The notes below the pieces were generated by a model. The model saw only the letters and a list, made by a program, of their open reading frames with translations. It ran no database searches and was not told the origin of the DNA. From positions 2,852,001 through 2,916,000 of the forward strand of contig CATQJL010000001.1 in the NCBI GenBank assembly GCA_958299035.1: a DNA stretch of 64,000 bases, in the 5' to 3' direction. Positions 1 to 12,227 of this stretch are shown piece by piece. Both the position numbers and the translations under genes were made by a program. Each line of letters starts with the position of its first letter. The stretch's first letter is position 1. Source of the stretch: Cylicocyclus nassatus (lineage: Eukaryota; Nematoda; Chromadorea; Rhabditida; Strongylidae).

Positions 1-1100
1 TCACTCGTTTTTTAAAAGAAATTGCGAAGATGTCATTAGATGTTTGACTTAATAATTTAGAAACTTGTTTTCCTCGAATCTCATTAGGCTGTGAAAATCC
101 TCATCATTCCCGTCTTAGTTCTAGCCAGTTTTTCTTCATTCACCTCTAATCGCTAATTAGAGAAGCCACATTCCACTCGAGTTACAAAGTCACCTTGAGG
201 GAAGTCATTAATTATCGAAAAAACCTGAACTTTCCTGCTGCTATAATGCCAATTACATACGCTTTAGCTAATCTAAGACCTTGCCTGTTAACCGTTTTCA
301 CAGTCCTGTTAACCGTTTTCACAGCAAACATCAGTTTTTCCAAGCACCACTTTCGATAAACCTTGCATCTGACATCGTTGGCTACTCAACAACGAAAACG
401 TCGTGTTTGGAATCTTTGCCATCTGTTGATTAGGCCGCCATCTGTTGATTAGGCCAAAACCTAACCGAGCCAAAGAAGTCTTTATCAAGCTGGAAATCAG
501 ACCTCGCACTAATTTCTGAAAAAAATTTGTATTTGCTTTGCAAAACTTTAATCTTTATTCAAAACTGCAAAAACTCACTACTCATCGCAAATTCATTGTT
601 GCGAAATGTGTTGACTTCACTTGAACGAGATAAAAAGTCATTATCATTCATAGACACATCCGATCAACACGAATTTTCCTTAATTGAAAAAAAATAGCTC
701 AAGACCTCAAAATAGCTCAAACTAAGAATCAGTAATGTTCTTGATCAAACTTTCAGCATTTTTTCGAGGACTAAAAAATACTAAGTTTTTTCCGTCGCTT
801 TTTCTTCCTTCTCTCAACTCGTATCAGAAGTGCATTGGTAGCAGGTTCGAATGAAAAGATCTCAGGTAGAGCTACGTTTCCACATAGCACTCATTTATTT
901 TTGCCTCAATAATACAAATAATGATATCCAGAATATAAGATCTCACTGATGTTTCGAATAAAAAATTTGATGAAAGAGAGCGGATGTAATGGTTTACAAG
1001 GCCCTTTTTTTATGAAGATCAAGTCATGGTCTAGTACAAGGTGTCTTCTAGGATGGTGTAGAACACTTGAATGCCAATAATTCTATGACAGTCTTTACTA
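1..1100. other. No gene recognised
   Basis: AT-rich sequence with no convincing exon chain. A short direct repeat is visible at about 287-322, where a phrase containing CTGTTAACCGTTTTCACAG occurs twice, and another at about 417-456 around GCCATCTGTTGATTAGGCC. The last ~90 bases are the likely 3' flank of the gluconokinase gene that ends at 1101 on the minus strand. Confidence 0.4.
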
Positions 1101-1752
1101 TCATGAATTTTCTGCGCAAGACGCTTGGACTGGAAGCATAGTCAGGATAAGTCTCTTAAACAGTGTTTCGATCGCTTCAACACTAGCTTCGTCAATGATA
1201 TCAACTGTTAGAGCGTTTTCGTCTCCAGAAGGCGGTTCCAATGTCGCTAATTGACTATCCAAGAGATGTATTGGCATATAGTGATCTTTCCTCAGCCGTA
1301 AGCGACGCTCTAATTCTTTCCTAAAAATTAGGACTTCAACTCGTACAAAACTTCAGACTCTCAGCATCAAAACGATTTACCTACTAACGTTCAGAAAGAC
1401 GAACTTGCAGCGAACATTGTCTCGCATGTCTCGCAACAAATCTCGATACTTTCGTTTCAACGCAGAACATCCTACAACTACTTTTGGGTGTGATCGGCAG
1501 TACTCATTTATAGCTGCTAACCATGGGCGACGATCCTCATCATTCAAAGGGATCCCTGAAACAGAGAAAGCATCAACATATATTCTTCAGGAAAGCGATA
1601 ACCCTACCAGCACTCATTTTCACTATATTCGCCTCGGAATGAAAGTCGTCGCCATCCTTGTAGATCCACCCGAGATGATTTGCTATCTGTGTACCTACTG
1701 TAGTTTTACCGCATCCGCTCACTCCCATAACGATGATTGCATCAATTTCCAT
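1101..1752 (-). CDS. idnk: Gluconokinase (IDNK/GntK family)
   Basis: Predicted to phosphorylate D-gluconate to 6-phosphogluconate, feeding the pentose phosphate pathway, probably in the cytosol. Exons on the minus strand are 1752-1608, 1555-1381 and 1320-1101, with introns of 52 and 60 bp and phases 1 and 2. They give a complete 179-residue protein, close to the usual ~180-190 of the family. Visible motifs are the P-loop GVSGCGKTTVG at residues 10-20, the DGDDFHSEANIVKM substrate segment at about 33-46, then GIPLNDEDRRPWL right after the first splice, and GCSALKRKYRDLLR in exon 2. This order is diagnostic for gluconokinase as opposed to shikimate kinase. An acceptor-like CCAG lies three bases upstream of the ATG, suiting trans-splicing. 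No defect was seen. Confidence 0.88.
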
Positions 1753-2115
1753 AATCTGGTTGGACGAGATGTTTACGATTTATTGAGTTCAGCAAGATTA
1801 ACGAGAACTCCTGGATGGCCAATCACGGGCAAAAAAGGGGCGTTATTTGGGCATGATTGCAAAAAAGTCCCACTATTAAGTTGGAAAGTGGTTTATATAC
1901 AATAAATTTTATTTCTCTTATCTTGTTTTCCTTATGAAAACAGCTGAAGTCGGACTATATCAAGCACTGGATGGTGTTCATAATGACTTTCCAAGATTGT
2001 ACTGAATCTGATCTATAACACATCTCAGGTGTCAACCCAAAAATTTCTAACTTTTTGATGGGGTTTCGAAATGCCTGCCGTTTGACTGATTTTGCAGTTT
2101 GAATAAGAATTATTG

Positions 2116-2970
2116 TTCGGTTGTCTCAAAAGCTTCGCCGTTTTGTTGGGACGACTATAAAATTTCGTACAATAAAGACCTGAATGAGTTGGAACATGCA
2201 TTTAATGCAGCTGTTTCTTCCCTTTTTGATGACTACACCATTGACCCATAGTCTTTTCTGTGCTTTTGGAAACTGCCAAAATTTCATCCGTCATTTCCAC
2301 CTGCGTGAAGTTTTTTTCAAAAATTTCATTTCAAAGTTCCAGAAGGGAGTAGGTGTAATACAAATGGAGCAGATCTTGGACAATAAGGTAATTCTTCTAG
2401 CTTTTTGATCTGCTCTTCGAAGTTTTGATGACATATTTCTTTGGAGATCTCGATTTTTTGAAGAACATGAAACACACACCCGCAGCAAAAACATGAAAGC
2501 TTTGAAAGTTTGTGCAAGTTGAAGCTTGGTGTTATTCAACGTCATTTATGCAAAATGATCCAGCTTGATTTATTTTGAGAGTCAGCTTTTTAAATTTTTG
2601 GTACTCCTGTGCTCCTCAAAAAGCAGACCCTTCTTCAAGATGAATGATTGTTATACACTACAAAACATAACCTATGACCCTAATCTATTCTAAAATGAGT
2701 GTGATAGCCAAAATGTTCCCACATAACTGCTACCAAACCTTCCTGAATATATTAAGACAAGAAATACTGAATATTAGGGAAGTTTGCGTCACTGTCGAAT
2801 TACCCAAGAGCTATAGCGATAATATCAGCTTCGTAGATCGGAACGAAAATGTAGCTATCAGAAAGAGGACAAGAATCTGAGTGGAACGACATACAAGTCC
2901 ACCGATCACCAATCTGTGACTTTGGTGATCGATCAAAAACAACCCCGATAAAGCTCCCGAGACAACCTAA
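2116..2970. mobile_element. Degenerate mariner-like element, same family as 42021-42902
   Basis: The left end TTCGGTTGTCTCAAAAG and the right end CTCCCGAGACAACCTAA form imperfect terminal inverted repeats. Internal sequence at about 2170-2400 aligns with the reverse strand of about 42570-42850 (shared stretches around AATAAAGACCTGA, GCATT..ATGCAGC and the ATGGAGCAGAT/ATGGATCAAAT segment). No intact transposase was seen. It looks like an old, diverged copy of the better-preserved element near 42 kb. Confidence 0.6.
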
Positions 2971-3867
2971 TATCTTGGCAATGTGACGATTCTGAAAGTC
3001 GTGTGTTCAGCGCAAATTCGAATGCGGTCCAAATCTAGTTTGACTTGTTTGTGTATACAAAGAACGGACGGCTTTGATATTGTCTTCGTGCCTCTTGGAA
3101 AAATGCTCAACAGTTTCTCAAACTGCCTATGAATTTTAAGTTATCACAGAGGAACATGCGTAACTTTTCAAAGCTTCATGGCCCGTTTCGGAGAGCTTAT
3201 CGCCAATGTGATGTAACTTTAAATCGTCTTAATATGACAGCAATGATAACAAAAACTTCCGACCGAAGAGTGTGATAGAACACATCAGTCTCACCGTTTT
3301 GGAGATTGCTATTATCAATGTCGCGATCAAATAATTCATCTTTAGCAAGATATTGATTTCCTCTTCATAAGTTTCGAGCTTCATTTTGCGTGCAAGGGAT
3401 TTTTTCAACATAGAGTGAACATACTATGAAAAAGACAGCACAGCAATGCTGAGCAGAACAGGTCAGTAGAAAAAACAGAAAAAAGCTAACAGTTCAGAGA
3501 GCAAGAATCGTAGGAAGTAATACATCAACGGTAGACAACCAACAACAACACGAGTGCAGCAGTTGGCACTATCAAAGCACGAGCGAGCAAATTTTAACAA
3601 GATATAATGAAGGAGTATAAACCAAAGATATGGAAATACACTTGGATGTCATTCAAGACCATTCACATAGTTTACTGGTAGGTAATAATTTGATATTGCA
3701 AGGAAAAATAATTACTGAACAATAACAGATGCGCACTAAAAAAAACTTTAACTATTCTAACGATCTATCTATGAACAAGCAAATTAGAGTGGGGGTAAAG
3801 TGAGCAATTTCAAACAAAAAAACCAGAATGTCAATTGTCGCATTTTTATTGCACAAAAAAGGGGAGG
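2971..3867. other. No gene recognised
   Basis: Intergenic AT-rich sequence between the mariner-like relic and the small membrane protein gene ending at 3868. No exon chain, RNA gene or terminal repeat was recognised. Confidence 0.4.
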
Positions 3868-4193
3868 CTATACATCAATTTTCTTATAGGTTCCTTTGAG
3901 CGAATGGAACGGTGGAAAATAGAACCAGCGTGCTAATCCTCCGTACAGAAAGGCTGAACATACACGCAGTCATGTTGTAACACTCCAGAAGAACATGCGT
4001 CAAGCTCCGCTGACTAACCAGCTCCTATTCCACGAACAGCTAGTTGCACGTAAGGCCGCTTCAAATAGTAGGCAGAACTCGACTGATAGAATACAAAAAC
4101 TCCAATCGCAGCACAACTCAATGATCCAGTTACGCGACATTCAAAGCAGTCTTTTTGGAGGACTTTCTTTGATAATTCTGATGTATCTGTCAT
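3868..4193 (-). CDS. Small two-helix membrane protein, DMAC1/TMEM261-like (DUF4536)
   Basis: Exons 4193-4019 and 3953-3868 are joined across a 65-bp intron in phase 1 and give an 86-residue protein. The ATG follows a TTTTAG acceptor directly, typical of a trans-spliced nematode gene. Residues ~14-20 read KDCFECRVTG, then comes a hydrophobic segment (SLSCAAIGVFVF) and a second one (AVRGIGAAFLYGGLARW). The short N-terminus, Asp-Cys-x-x-Cys-Arg motif and two membrane segments resemble distal membrane-arm assembly component 1 of mitochondrial complex I. The family call is by motif memory only. It may be cotranscribed with the small membrane ORF ending about 210 bp upstream, as both point the same way. 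Confidence 0.6.
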
Positions 4194-4406
4194 CTAAAAC
4201 ACAATGAAAAAAATTGAAGAATATTTTACTACTGAACAAAATGAAGTAGGTACGTGGAGAGACCACATATTCACTACGCTTGAGTTCACAAAGTATTTAT
4301 ACGTTACCTAATGTTTATGTCTTACTGCTGGATTGCACTCTTTCTTTTACAAAGAAATTGAAAGGAAATAGACCAAATTCGATTGCGACCGACAAATATA
4401 TGCAAC

Positions 4407-4610
4407 CTAAAGAAAGGTGATATATACCTTTATGAATTGGCCAAAAATAAGATCACCTGCAGCCCCTACAATAGTCTTCCCTCGCTGAGCATGAGTAAGA
4501 AACTTGTTTTGAGTGCGCATTAGGAGTAGAGCTGCCACTGCAGTGGTACCATACTGGATACCAGTAAAAATGGAGAACTTTTTTTGCGAATCCGTCTCTT
4601 TGGCAGTCAT
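4407..4610 (-). CDS. Small hydrophobic protein, possible OCIA-like or split exon
   Basis: A 67-codon ORF starts at 4610. Residues ~13-32 (SIFTGIQYGTTAVAALLLMR) and ~48-60 (VGAAGDLIFGQFI) are hydrophobic, separated by a basic stretch. The pattern loosely resembles the OCIA domain of mitochondrial OCIAD proteins, but I would not name it on that. A GTATAT donor follows codon 61, and the acceptor at 4194-4195 is in the same phase, so this could be a 5' exon spliced onto the DMAC1-like ORF rather than a separate gene. A separate upstream gene of an operon is the other reading. Confidence 0.4.
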   Translation of the reverse strand: MTAKETDSQKKFSIFTGIQYGTTAVAALLLMRTQNKFLTHAQRGKTIVGAAGDLIFGQFIKVYITFL

Positions 4611-4885
4611 TTGTCACTATACATGAGGGATCATTCAAAATGCCAAAAGAACAAGTGGAAAACTGATAGGTCTAGGTACCTGCTCCCAATGGCTCTCACG
4701 AAAATAACGAACATTTATTGCGCTTATATAATCAAAAGATTAGCTAACAAGTATGCACATATAACGACGACTACAAGATCAGTCACGAAGCGACACCCGA
4801 GTACGCTCAATCGATTAACAATTAGGTTAATAAAACCCACAACATCTACAATGAACTGCCTGTTGGAGTGCAGTATCTCCATAGG

Positions 4886-6774
4886 TCATATGTCGTTCGA
4901 ATGCACTGGGTGAGGTAATGGCACCATACTTTTCTTCTCTTTGTCCATAGACATCGCTTTGCGCATGTCTGGAATTCGGACTGCCCATGAAAACGGTCTT
5001 CGTAAAGCTAATTATCGGCAATTCCAACTGCAGCATTTTTGAGCTATTAACCAATGGTGCTAATCAATAATGTGTGCAATGTTGGGACTGTGATAGTTAT
5101 CTAAAAGGAAACCGAATGGAAAGAGTGAATAGTGGCTAATGAAACTAATAGAAATAAGGACAAGCAGGTGAAGTGTAAGATTAAATGATATGAAAAAAAG
5201 AAAAAAACCGTCAGTACTTTAAAACAGCAAGATGATAAACCCACCATAAGCATTCTCATCATGCGGTCCAGAATAGTAATCTATGATTTCTCTGTATACC
5301 ACGTATCCTAACGCCTTGTACATCGATATGGCGACGTGATTTGAAACTCGGACGAACAAATCAACGAAGTAAGCTTTCTTCCTAAAAAAAACAATGTAAA
5401 TTATATTGACTAAACGAATCATACCGACCAGTGCCCATCTATCTTATATCGCTAAAAAAGTCTTACATGTCTGATATGTGTTCCAATGTGTGCATCATTC
5501 GGGCACCAAGTCCTAGACGGCGATAATCCGGCGCGACCGAAAGAGCTGTCACATGGCCATGCCAATTTTCGTCCCTTCCTTCAGCTTTTCCCATTACTGA
5601 AATTTCTTTTTCAAGCATTTTGGAGAAATTGGAAGCTCACTCACTGTATCCCATAATTTGTCCGTTGGGGTGCTCCGCTACTTGATAGTATTCGGGCCAG
5701 TTGACAAGGTAGTAAAGATAGAAATTAAATCCATACTGAAATAGCTTATGGAAATTATACCCAAAGCTTAATAGAATGTAATTATAATAATTTTCAGAAT
5801 CTCGTCAGAATAATTTTGCACTTTGAAGGGGACGACATCTTTGTCAAGGGGCCCTCGCGCGAACTTCATCACATGAAAGTGATGTCATGCAACAAACAAC
5901 GCACGTTTGATGGTGCAAATAGCGGCCCTATTCCAATATCCAAACTCCAAACGTTCAAAGTAAGTCCTACACAACTGTGTGATCTTAGGGATCCGTCATA
6001 CTTCATCGAAAAAGCCCAAAGAAAAGCCGGAGAAGCCCGAAAGAGCCAGAACGCAGGAACTAAATTTTGTTAGAATTCTGACATTATTTTGATGTGCCGA
6101 CAGAAAATGAAGCAGAGAGACTCGGTTAGCGTCAAAACGGAAGGAGCGTTTCGGCTTTTTTGGGCTTTTCCGGCGAAGTATGACGAGTCCCTTATGGAGA
6201 CTTTATAGCGAGCGTAATCGATGCGCCGCTGATAGATTCGATAAACCGATGATCTACCAGAACCATGAGCTAATGGGGTTGCTCAAAACCGAGTTTTGTG
6301 GGAGAATTCGCTCGCTATTCCTGTGAGTCGACGATACCCAGTCTCATCTGAACACACATCCCACTTTTAAGCTTCTCTCCAAACATCAAGTGCGATGCGC
6401 CAGAAAACAAAATAAGAGAATCCGGCTACAAAAAAGCTGACTTTCCTTATCAATAACATTTTCTGGTGCTACAAATGCGGATATAGACGACTAGCCACCA
6501 ATGAATGTCCACAGTTGTAGCTGTTGTAAACAACCTAGCGCGCAGGCGTAGGGATGAATACTTGTTATTTGTTATTTCCCTACTTTTACTCATAGGCACT
6601 GCTTGCATGACCAATTCGCACAAATCAAATCACCTTGCAGCACCCAACCTTCTTGAATGAAAAGTTTTGAAGACTTAGTGATCAATGCTGATTTACCGTT
6701 TCCGTCATGCTGTCCAAATTAACGTTGTTGAATTTTAGCATATCCATAACGTCGAAAGGGCGGATTGTAGTCAT
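4886..6774 (-). CDS. naa20: N-alpha-acetyltransferase 20, NatB catalytic subunit
   Basis: Catalytic subunit of NatB, which acetylates nascent proteins starting Met-Asp/Glu/Asn/Gln at the ribosome. Exons on the minus strand are 6774-6697, 5735-5645, 5596-5467, 5381-5245 and 4968-4886. All junctions are GT-AG with matching phases, giving 172 residues (family ~175). The N-terminus is MTTIRPFDVMDMLKFNNVN. Acetyl-CoA binding motif A is R82-R-L-G-L-G87. Other signature strings are NWPEYYQVAEHPNG, WHGHVTALSVAPDYRRLGLG, VDLFVRVSNHVAISMYK and the C-terminal DMRKAMSMDKEKKS...PLPHP. The first intron (961 bp) holds a MITE copy. The gene looks intact. The acceptor before the ATG (TTTGAG) is weaker than usual. 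Confidence 0.92.
5994..6195. mobile_element. MITE copy A inside the NAA20 first intron
   Basis: Ends are inverted: CATACTTC..CGAAAAAGCCC on the left and GGGCTTTTCCGGCGAAGTATGAC on the right. Interior sequence, including a GAATTCTGACATTATTTTGATGTGC phrase and GCGTCAAAACGGAAGGAGCGTTTCG, recurs at 9404-9650. No coding capacity. Confidence 0.65.
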
Positions 6775-7101
6775 CTCAAACACAAATTTAAGCGAGGAGA
6801 TCGCACGACCTCTTGTTACATATTAAAGGAGAGCAACCAAAGCTGATACACTGCAGACTGATACAATAACTTTATTGAACAACGTTACAAAATAACAATA
6901 ATTTGTGCTACAACTATGGCAGCGGTGAAGAAGAAATTAGGAATACATGTGAACTATTGCAACCACCGTCGAGATAATACCAGCAATGCAAGACTATGAA
7001 AGAACTCTACCAGTAATTCTAGTGATTTTTACCGGCTATGCCTACGTTTCTGAACCGATACACATCAGGCTATGAAATTTATGGAGAAGAGAGCATGTTC
7101 T

Positions 7102-9894
7102 TCACTTTTCCTTGGCAACTGAAGGCTCTTCGGGCTTATAATCCTGTACACCATATTTGCGGAGCGATGGATACTTGTCCTTGAGCCACCTTATCTAAAA
7201 ATACAGATGTCAAAATTATGCAAGCAATACACAACTCTAGATGCAAAATTAGAGAATATACAGCGCTTTACCATACTTCAGAAAATAACGAGAGAAAATA
7301 CCAACTTTTGAGCCACTCAAGCAAGGACTTGATGCAGGCTTAATTCGCTTGCTAGTGCGTCGTATACGCTGCTGCATGACGAAGGCGCAATGGCGATATT
7401 AGTTGAGCGGACACGAACGCGACGCGCGCGTATCCTCACCGTTGTAGATCCCCACCTCATGCGCTCTGCGGCTAATAAAGCCGCGTTCACGCCCGAAGGT
7501 ATTGCGCCTTCGTCATGCAGCAGCCTATGCATCTTTCCAAAATGCGTGCAGGTCTCCCAAGTATCAAAACAAATATTATCAATTGAACTTCTACAAACTT
7601 AATTATCCCTAAACAATGGAGGAAGTCACAAGAAGAGAAAAAGCATTAGGTCCCAGGGTTAACCCCATCTTAAATGTTCCTTTGCAAAATATTTCTGTCA
7701 AGGAGAGGCTCTGACTATGCCGGGAGTTCGGGAACAAAGACAAAAGTGTTATCAAGTTCCATGAAGTGCAGCTAACAATACAATGAGCAAATTCAAACCT
7801 TTGCGTGGAACCGATCCTGGATGTATATGTTTCAACTTATCTGGCCAGACGATGGGTGACTCATTCATAGTAACCTTCTACAGAACAAGGAGTTGAAAGA
7901 TAGCTTCATTAAGTTTTGCTTTGTAAACTGTAAAATTTAAAAAGGTTCAAATTTCGCTCAATAATCTCTCTCAAGGTTTGTGTCCTAATGATAAATGACT
8001 TAACAACGCAAAAATGATAGCGAGCACGTAGCTGTCATATCGGTGCTGCAAACGAAAGCGACATGAAAAGTGAAAAAAGTGTAGTGAACTCACGTAAAAA
8101 AGTTCCGATCTTTGCTCAGGAGCGACTAGAGAGGGGTTCATTTGAATTTTCCAATAAGCATAGTGTGCAGCTGAAATATGGAAATTATAGTACGCAAAAA
8201 GGACAATGGACGAGAAACTCCTTTTGTGTGTAAAATTATGAAGGGTTTGACGATCCAGTTCACATTAACTACACAAAAATGCAGAGCCAACGACTTCGAA
8301 AAGTGTTTTGTTTTGACAGGCCATGATGCTATTCAGTGATAAGCGAGGTTGAATACTGGTGCATTCTTTCAAGGCACATTATTACATCTTGTTTTGAAAA
8401 GAAAAAGAAAAGCTGTGCCCTACAAAGTTATACAGCCCCAGAATCAGCTCTCTATATTGATATTCGATCAGTCCAATGGTAAGAAATTGCACTGTTCCAA
8501 CAAGGGCAACAGTTTACATTCTTTGATAATGTGTTCACACAGCTAATTCGAATTCAAGAGAAACGTTTGTACGAATTCAATTTCGTTGCAATCAATAGAA
8601 GTCACATCTGCTTTGCACGCAGCGCCACGGTGCTTTCATCAAGAACAAAAAACCCAGACTGTTCAAGAAACACCACAGTGAGGATCATGACTTTACGGCA
8701 TAAGCGCAGTAATGACATCCGATAAATGCTGTTGTTTGCTTAAGTTCAAATGTTTACCAACCATTACTTCGCGTCCCCCATACAATGACGCTACAGCGCT
8801 AACTGCGTCAATGATGCATATTGGATATGAATAGCTATGACAAAAACTGAGAATGACCTCACAATGAAGTAAACAAAACAGGCAAGGTACAAGTTTACGA
8901 ACTGATATTCTCCATAGTTTTAGGTACTGAACGTGTCAGACTAAAACTCCGTTCAAGATATCTATGCGGGGACTGCTGGAATGGCGTGGTGATTTCAAAG
9001 CAATACTAGGTGAGAAGAAGAGGAATTTTTCCTTCAACGTTCACGTGGTCAACAAAAACCTGCATTTTATGAGCTCTAAAGCATGCTTTCAAATACAATC
9101 TGCGTCAACCACGTGCTCACTTATCCGCAGCAACTATGCATCCGCAGCGTGTGAGCATCCCGCATCGATCTGCGTAGTTCTGGGATGCGGGATTTACACA
9201 AACTGTACAGCAAATTCAAACGCGCCCACTCTTCATCCAAACCCGTATCTAGTAGTACGGGCCTTCATCGGACTTTGTGCGCGATTCCGAATGCACGGAA
9301 CTTTGACATGCTGACCATGATCACATTCAATGTTGAATTACGCCTATTGTAGGAGAGGACATTCGGTAAAGAGGTCGGAAGAGTAGAGACCGCCATACTT
9401 CGCCGTGAAAAGCCCAAGAGCGTCCGAAAAAAGTCCAAAAAAAGCCGGAAAAAGCCCGAAAGAGCCGGAACGCAAGAGCGAACTTTTGATAGAATTCTGA
9501 CATTATTTTGATGTGCAGACGACAGAAAATGAAGCAAAAAGACTCGGTCGAAATCAATGCACACTTAGCGTCAAAACGGAAGGAGCGTTTCGCTTCTTTC
9601 GGGTTCTCTTGTGCTTCTTCGGGTTTTTCTCGGCGAAGTATGACGGATCTCTCACAGAGGCTCTGCACACGGGATTCGTCAGCACACCCAGCAAGCATCC
9701 TACACTGGTCCTCAGACGATTATACGGTATTCAGCGGCTGACCGTACATCTACCGTAACCACTTGGAGCACAAGGGGCAATATAACAACAGACACTTTCC
9801 AAAAGAACTAAGCAGCTGCAAAATGGTAAAGCCACTGACCTACAATCAAACCGGTAAACACTCCAAGCTCCTTGACAGTACGTGAGGAAACCAT
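7102..9894 (-). CDS. Small single-pass membrane protein, unidentified
   Basis: Candidate exons on the minus strand are 9894-9840 (MVSSRTVKELGVFTGLIV), 8170-8094, 7877-7799 and 7194-7102. The first two junctions are GT-AG with matching phases and place one membrane helix at about residues 10-26, followed by a polar, proline-containing tail (NPSLVAPEQRSELFY, then MNESPIVWPDKLKHIHPG). The layout resembles a small mitochondrial inner-membrane assembly factor, but I recognise no family. The last exon is clearly coding in one frame (RWLKDKYPSLRKYG..., ending PSVAKEK and a stop). However, exon 3 ends in phase 1 while this frame needs phase 0, so an unseen microexon or a different junction is required. 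Intron 1 holds MITE copy B. The intron before the last exon holds a hairpin element. Confidence 0.5.
7369..7525. repeat. Foldback element with 25-bp perfect arms
   Basis: GCTGCTGCATGACGAAGGCG and following bases at 7369-7393 are exactly complementary to 7501-7525. They enclose about 107 bp that are GC-rich compared with the surroundings. It lies in the putative last intron of the small membrane protein gene. Confidence 0.7.
9404..9650. mobile_element. MITE copy B
   Basis: The left end CATACTTCGCCGTGAAAAGCCC and the right end GGGTTTTTCTCGGCGAAGTATG are inverted repeats with few mismatches. The interior matches copy A at 5994-6195 over most of its length but is longer by an extra stretch of AAAGCCGGAAAAAG-type repeats. 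It lies in intron 1 of the small membrane protein gene. It is a non-autonomous DNA transposon of unknown superfamily. Confidence 0.7.
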
Positions 9895-12227
9895 GATCTG
9901 CAATAATGTAAACAGAATTAACTGCAAAAACCAGATATACGTGGCTTGTGGAGTAAATCATTAGGAAAAGCTGAGAAATTGCAAAGGAAAACAAAGCGAT
10001 CTCTCGAGAAACAGGCTGCTATCGAAGAAGGTGGAACGTGTTACGGACGACGAGGAAAACTAGACACACAGAGCAAAGTGCGCTCACCCGATCGCAAGTG
10101 ATCGAACTCGTCCGAGCGCCGCGTTCGATTAAGTGGAAGAAAACAAGCTTTTTCTACTCTCTTCACAATGTTATTTTTGCGATCCTACTTTCGAAAGGAG
10201 TGTTCCGATAAAGGAAGTTTCAGATTTCGTAGTCGAGGATGACCCTTGCTTGTGAGCGTGTTAGAGATTGGACGGGGTAAGTGTCCACAATAAAAAGGAC
10301 GGAAAACATGGCGTAAACAACCTCTAGGTTCACTGCTCCCAAAAACGATCGATATGAATGAACGATGTGACCAGAAACTGTAGAAAAAAAACGCCAAGTT
10401 GCTGTTCTCGTAGTTTGCAATAAAAACGTCCATAAAGCTGTCATTCCAAAGGAAAGATAATGAGTCATAGTGATCATCGCCAGAAATACCATAAACAAGA
10501 AGACTGTTTTCACAATTTGTTTTTCTACTACAGTCAGTTAGTGAAAATCCGACGTGATAAAGTTACCGAAAATATCCTAAAGTTCTTTTTGCAATCTTGT
10601 TCCTGCGTTACGACTCTGATCTTTCGTTCGGTGCAATTTTGTCCATCCTACTTCTCAGTATTCCATATACTTCAAAAGGAAAAGGCCAAAATCGATTCAG
10701 ATCAACTTTGGGAACCCTTTTGGGCAGAAAGTGGGCTACTAGACAAGGCAGGATGGTAAAATCTTCCTCCCTCTAATCCCTACTTTACAATCACGGAAGG
10801 GTCTTCATGTGCATGAAGGCGTCCGAGAGTCTTACCTATGAAAAGCCTGATGAATCATAACTTGTATGGGGAATTTTGTGCTGAGATGGTGTCCTTGCGG
10901 TGACGACAACATCTGTGCGCGAATGCTATGTGCGAATGTGTGCATATGGCCACTTACGCGCGAATATTGTCGGTTACGCAAGAGCACTACTATAATGACC
11001 TTTCTAGCGGCATTGGTTAATGTCAACAGGGATGTCGACAATCAGATGACTACATTTATTGTTTGCCCAACTTCGTCATTTACCCCAGGCCAACGGCAAC
11101 TTTCCCGCATTTCTTTTTTTAAGCAGGAGCTGTTCAAAAGATATTTATACAAGTGGATTAAATTGTTTCATAGCATCAACGCAGCATTCAAAGGAAGGGA
11201 AATCGCTACGGTGGATGTAAAGAGATGATAGGCACCAACACTTCTGTGTAGAAGTGCAGTGAACAATAAGCATCACGAGACATCGATAGCAGCGCACAAC
11301 CACCTCAACTGCTCATCAATAATCATAGGCTTGAGTGGATCAGCTGGCTGTAAGCATTTTTTCACAGCGAACGCCGATTATAGTGATAATGGACGCTTGC
11401 TATCGATAACAGTTGTGTAGGGCCTATTCGCGAGAAGGACGAGTTAGTGCGCGTGCAGCTGATCAGCTGCCGTACACACATAAACTGCGCAGTTTCACGT
11501 CTGCACGTAACACTCGCATTTGTCACATCAGTTGATTCAATCTTTCGCTGCAAATTGCGTGAGAGGGGTCTACATTGCAGTTGAGAAAAGGATGAAACAA
11601 TAGTGGAAGTGTATTGTGCTGCATCGGCTACAGCCTGTAGAAGACATTAGTGAACTTCCCAGAATATTTTATGGCATTAGGATCAGGCTTCAGCCTTCAT
11701 CGCACCCTACCTCATCAAATTGCAAGAAGCAGAGAACTGTTATGGTAGGTGCCAGAGTAAGCGAATATTTTGTTCAAGTTGGGGTCCCGCGCAGAACTGG
11801 CATCACTAATCATTGTGGCATAATGCCAACTTGGCGTTGTGCCACAATGATTAACGCCAGTTCTGCGGGGGACCCCAACTTGAACAAAATATTCGCTTAC
11901 TCTGGCACCTACCTATAGTCGAGAAGATTCGGTGGCAATTGTGTAATTTCACATGAGGCAGAATGCAGTCGACAACTTACATGTCGTATGTGTTATTGCA
12001 CACTATGTCCGTCTTTGCCGTCTTCATCCGGGTTTTGAAGCAGACTACCCCACTTTTTCTCATAATACCTATAGTCTCTGTAAAAAAACAGTAATATCGT
12101 ATTATGTCTCTCCTAAAACATTATCTCCGTGTAGGATATATGCGCTCTTTGAAGCCTTCATTATGCAATTTTGGATCATTGCTACTGAAAACAACTATAA
12201 TCGACAGATTTGTTCCAGATTTTTTTC
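9895..12227. other. Intergenic region with unresolved hydrophobic frames
   Basis: The minus strand at about 10220-10513 has two long overlapping hydrophobic frames, which might be exons of a serpentine-receptor-like or other membrane protein. I could not build a consistent exon chain, so I do not call a gene. The rest holds a perfect foldback at 11744-11914 and nothing else I recognise. Confidence 0.3.
11744..11914. repeat. Near-perfect foldback (hairpin) element
   Basis: The left arm starts GGTAGGTGCCAGAGTAAGCG and the right arm ends CGCTTACTCTGGCACCTACC. The arms are about 75-80 bp each with only a few mismatches, around a short loop near 11822-11838. Transcription would give a long stable hairpin. 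No TSD was recognised with certainty. Confidence 0.8.

Noticed and set aside
1405..1905. 166-codon plus-strand ORF
   Set aside because: It is the antisense of gluconokinase exons 1 and 2, which carry clear motifs on the minus strand.
10185..10513. Possible serpentine receptor exons on the minus strand
   Set aside because: Two overlapping hydrophobic frames exist, but no exon chain or family motif could be built.
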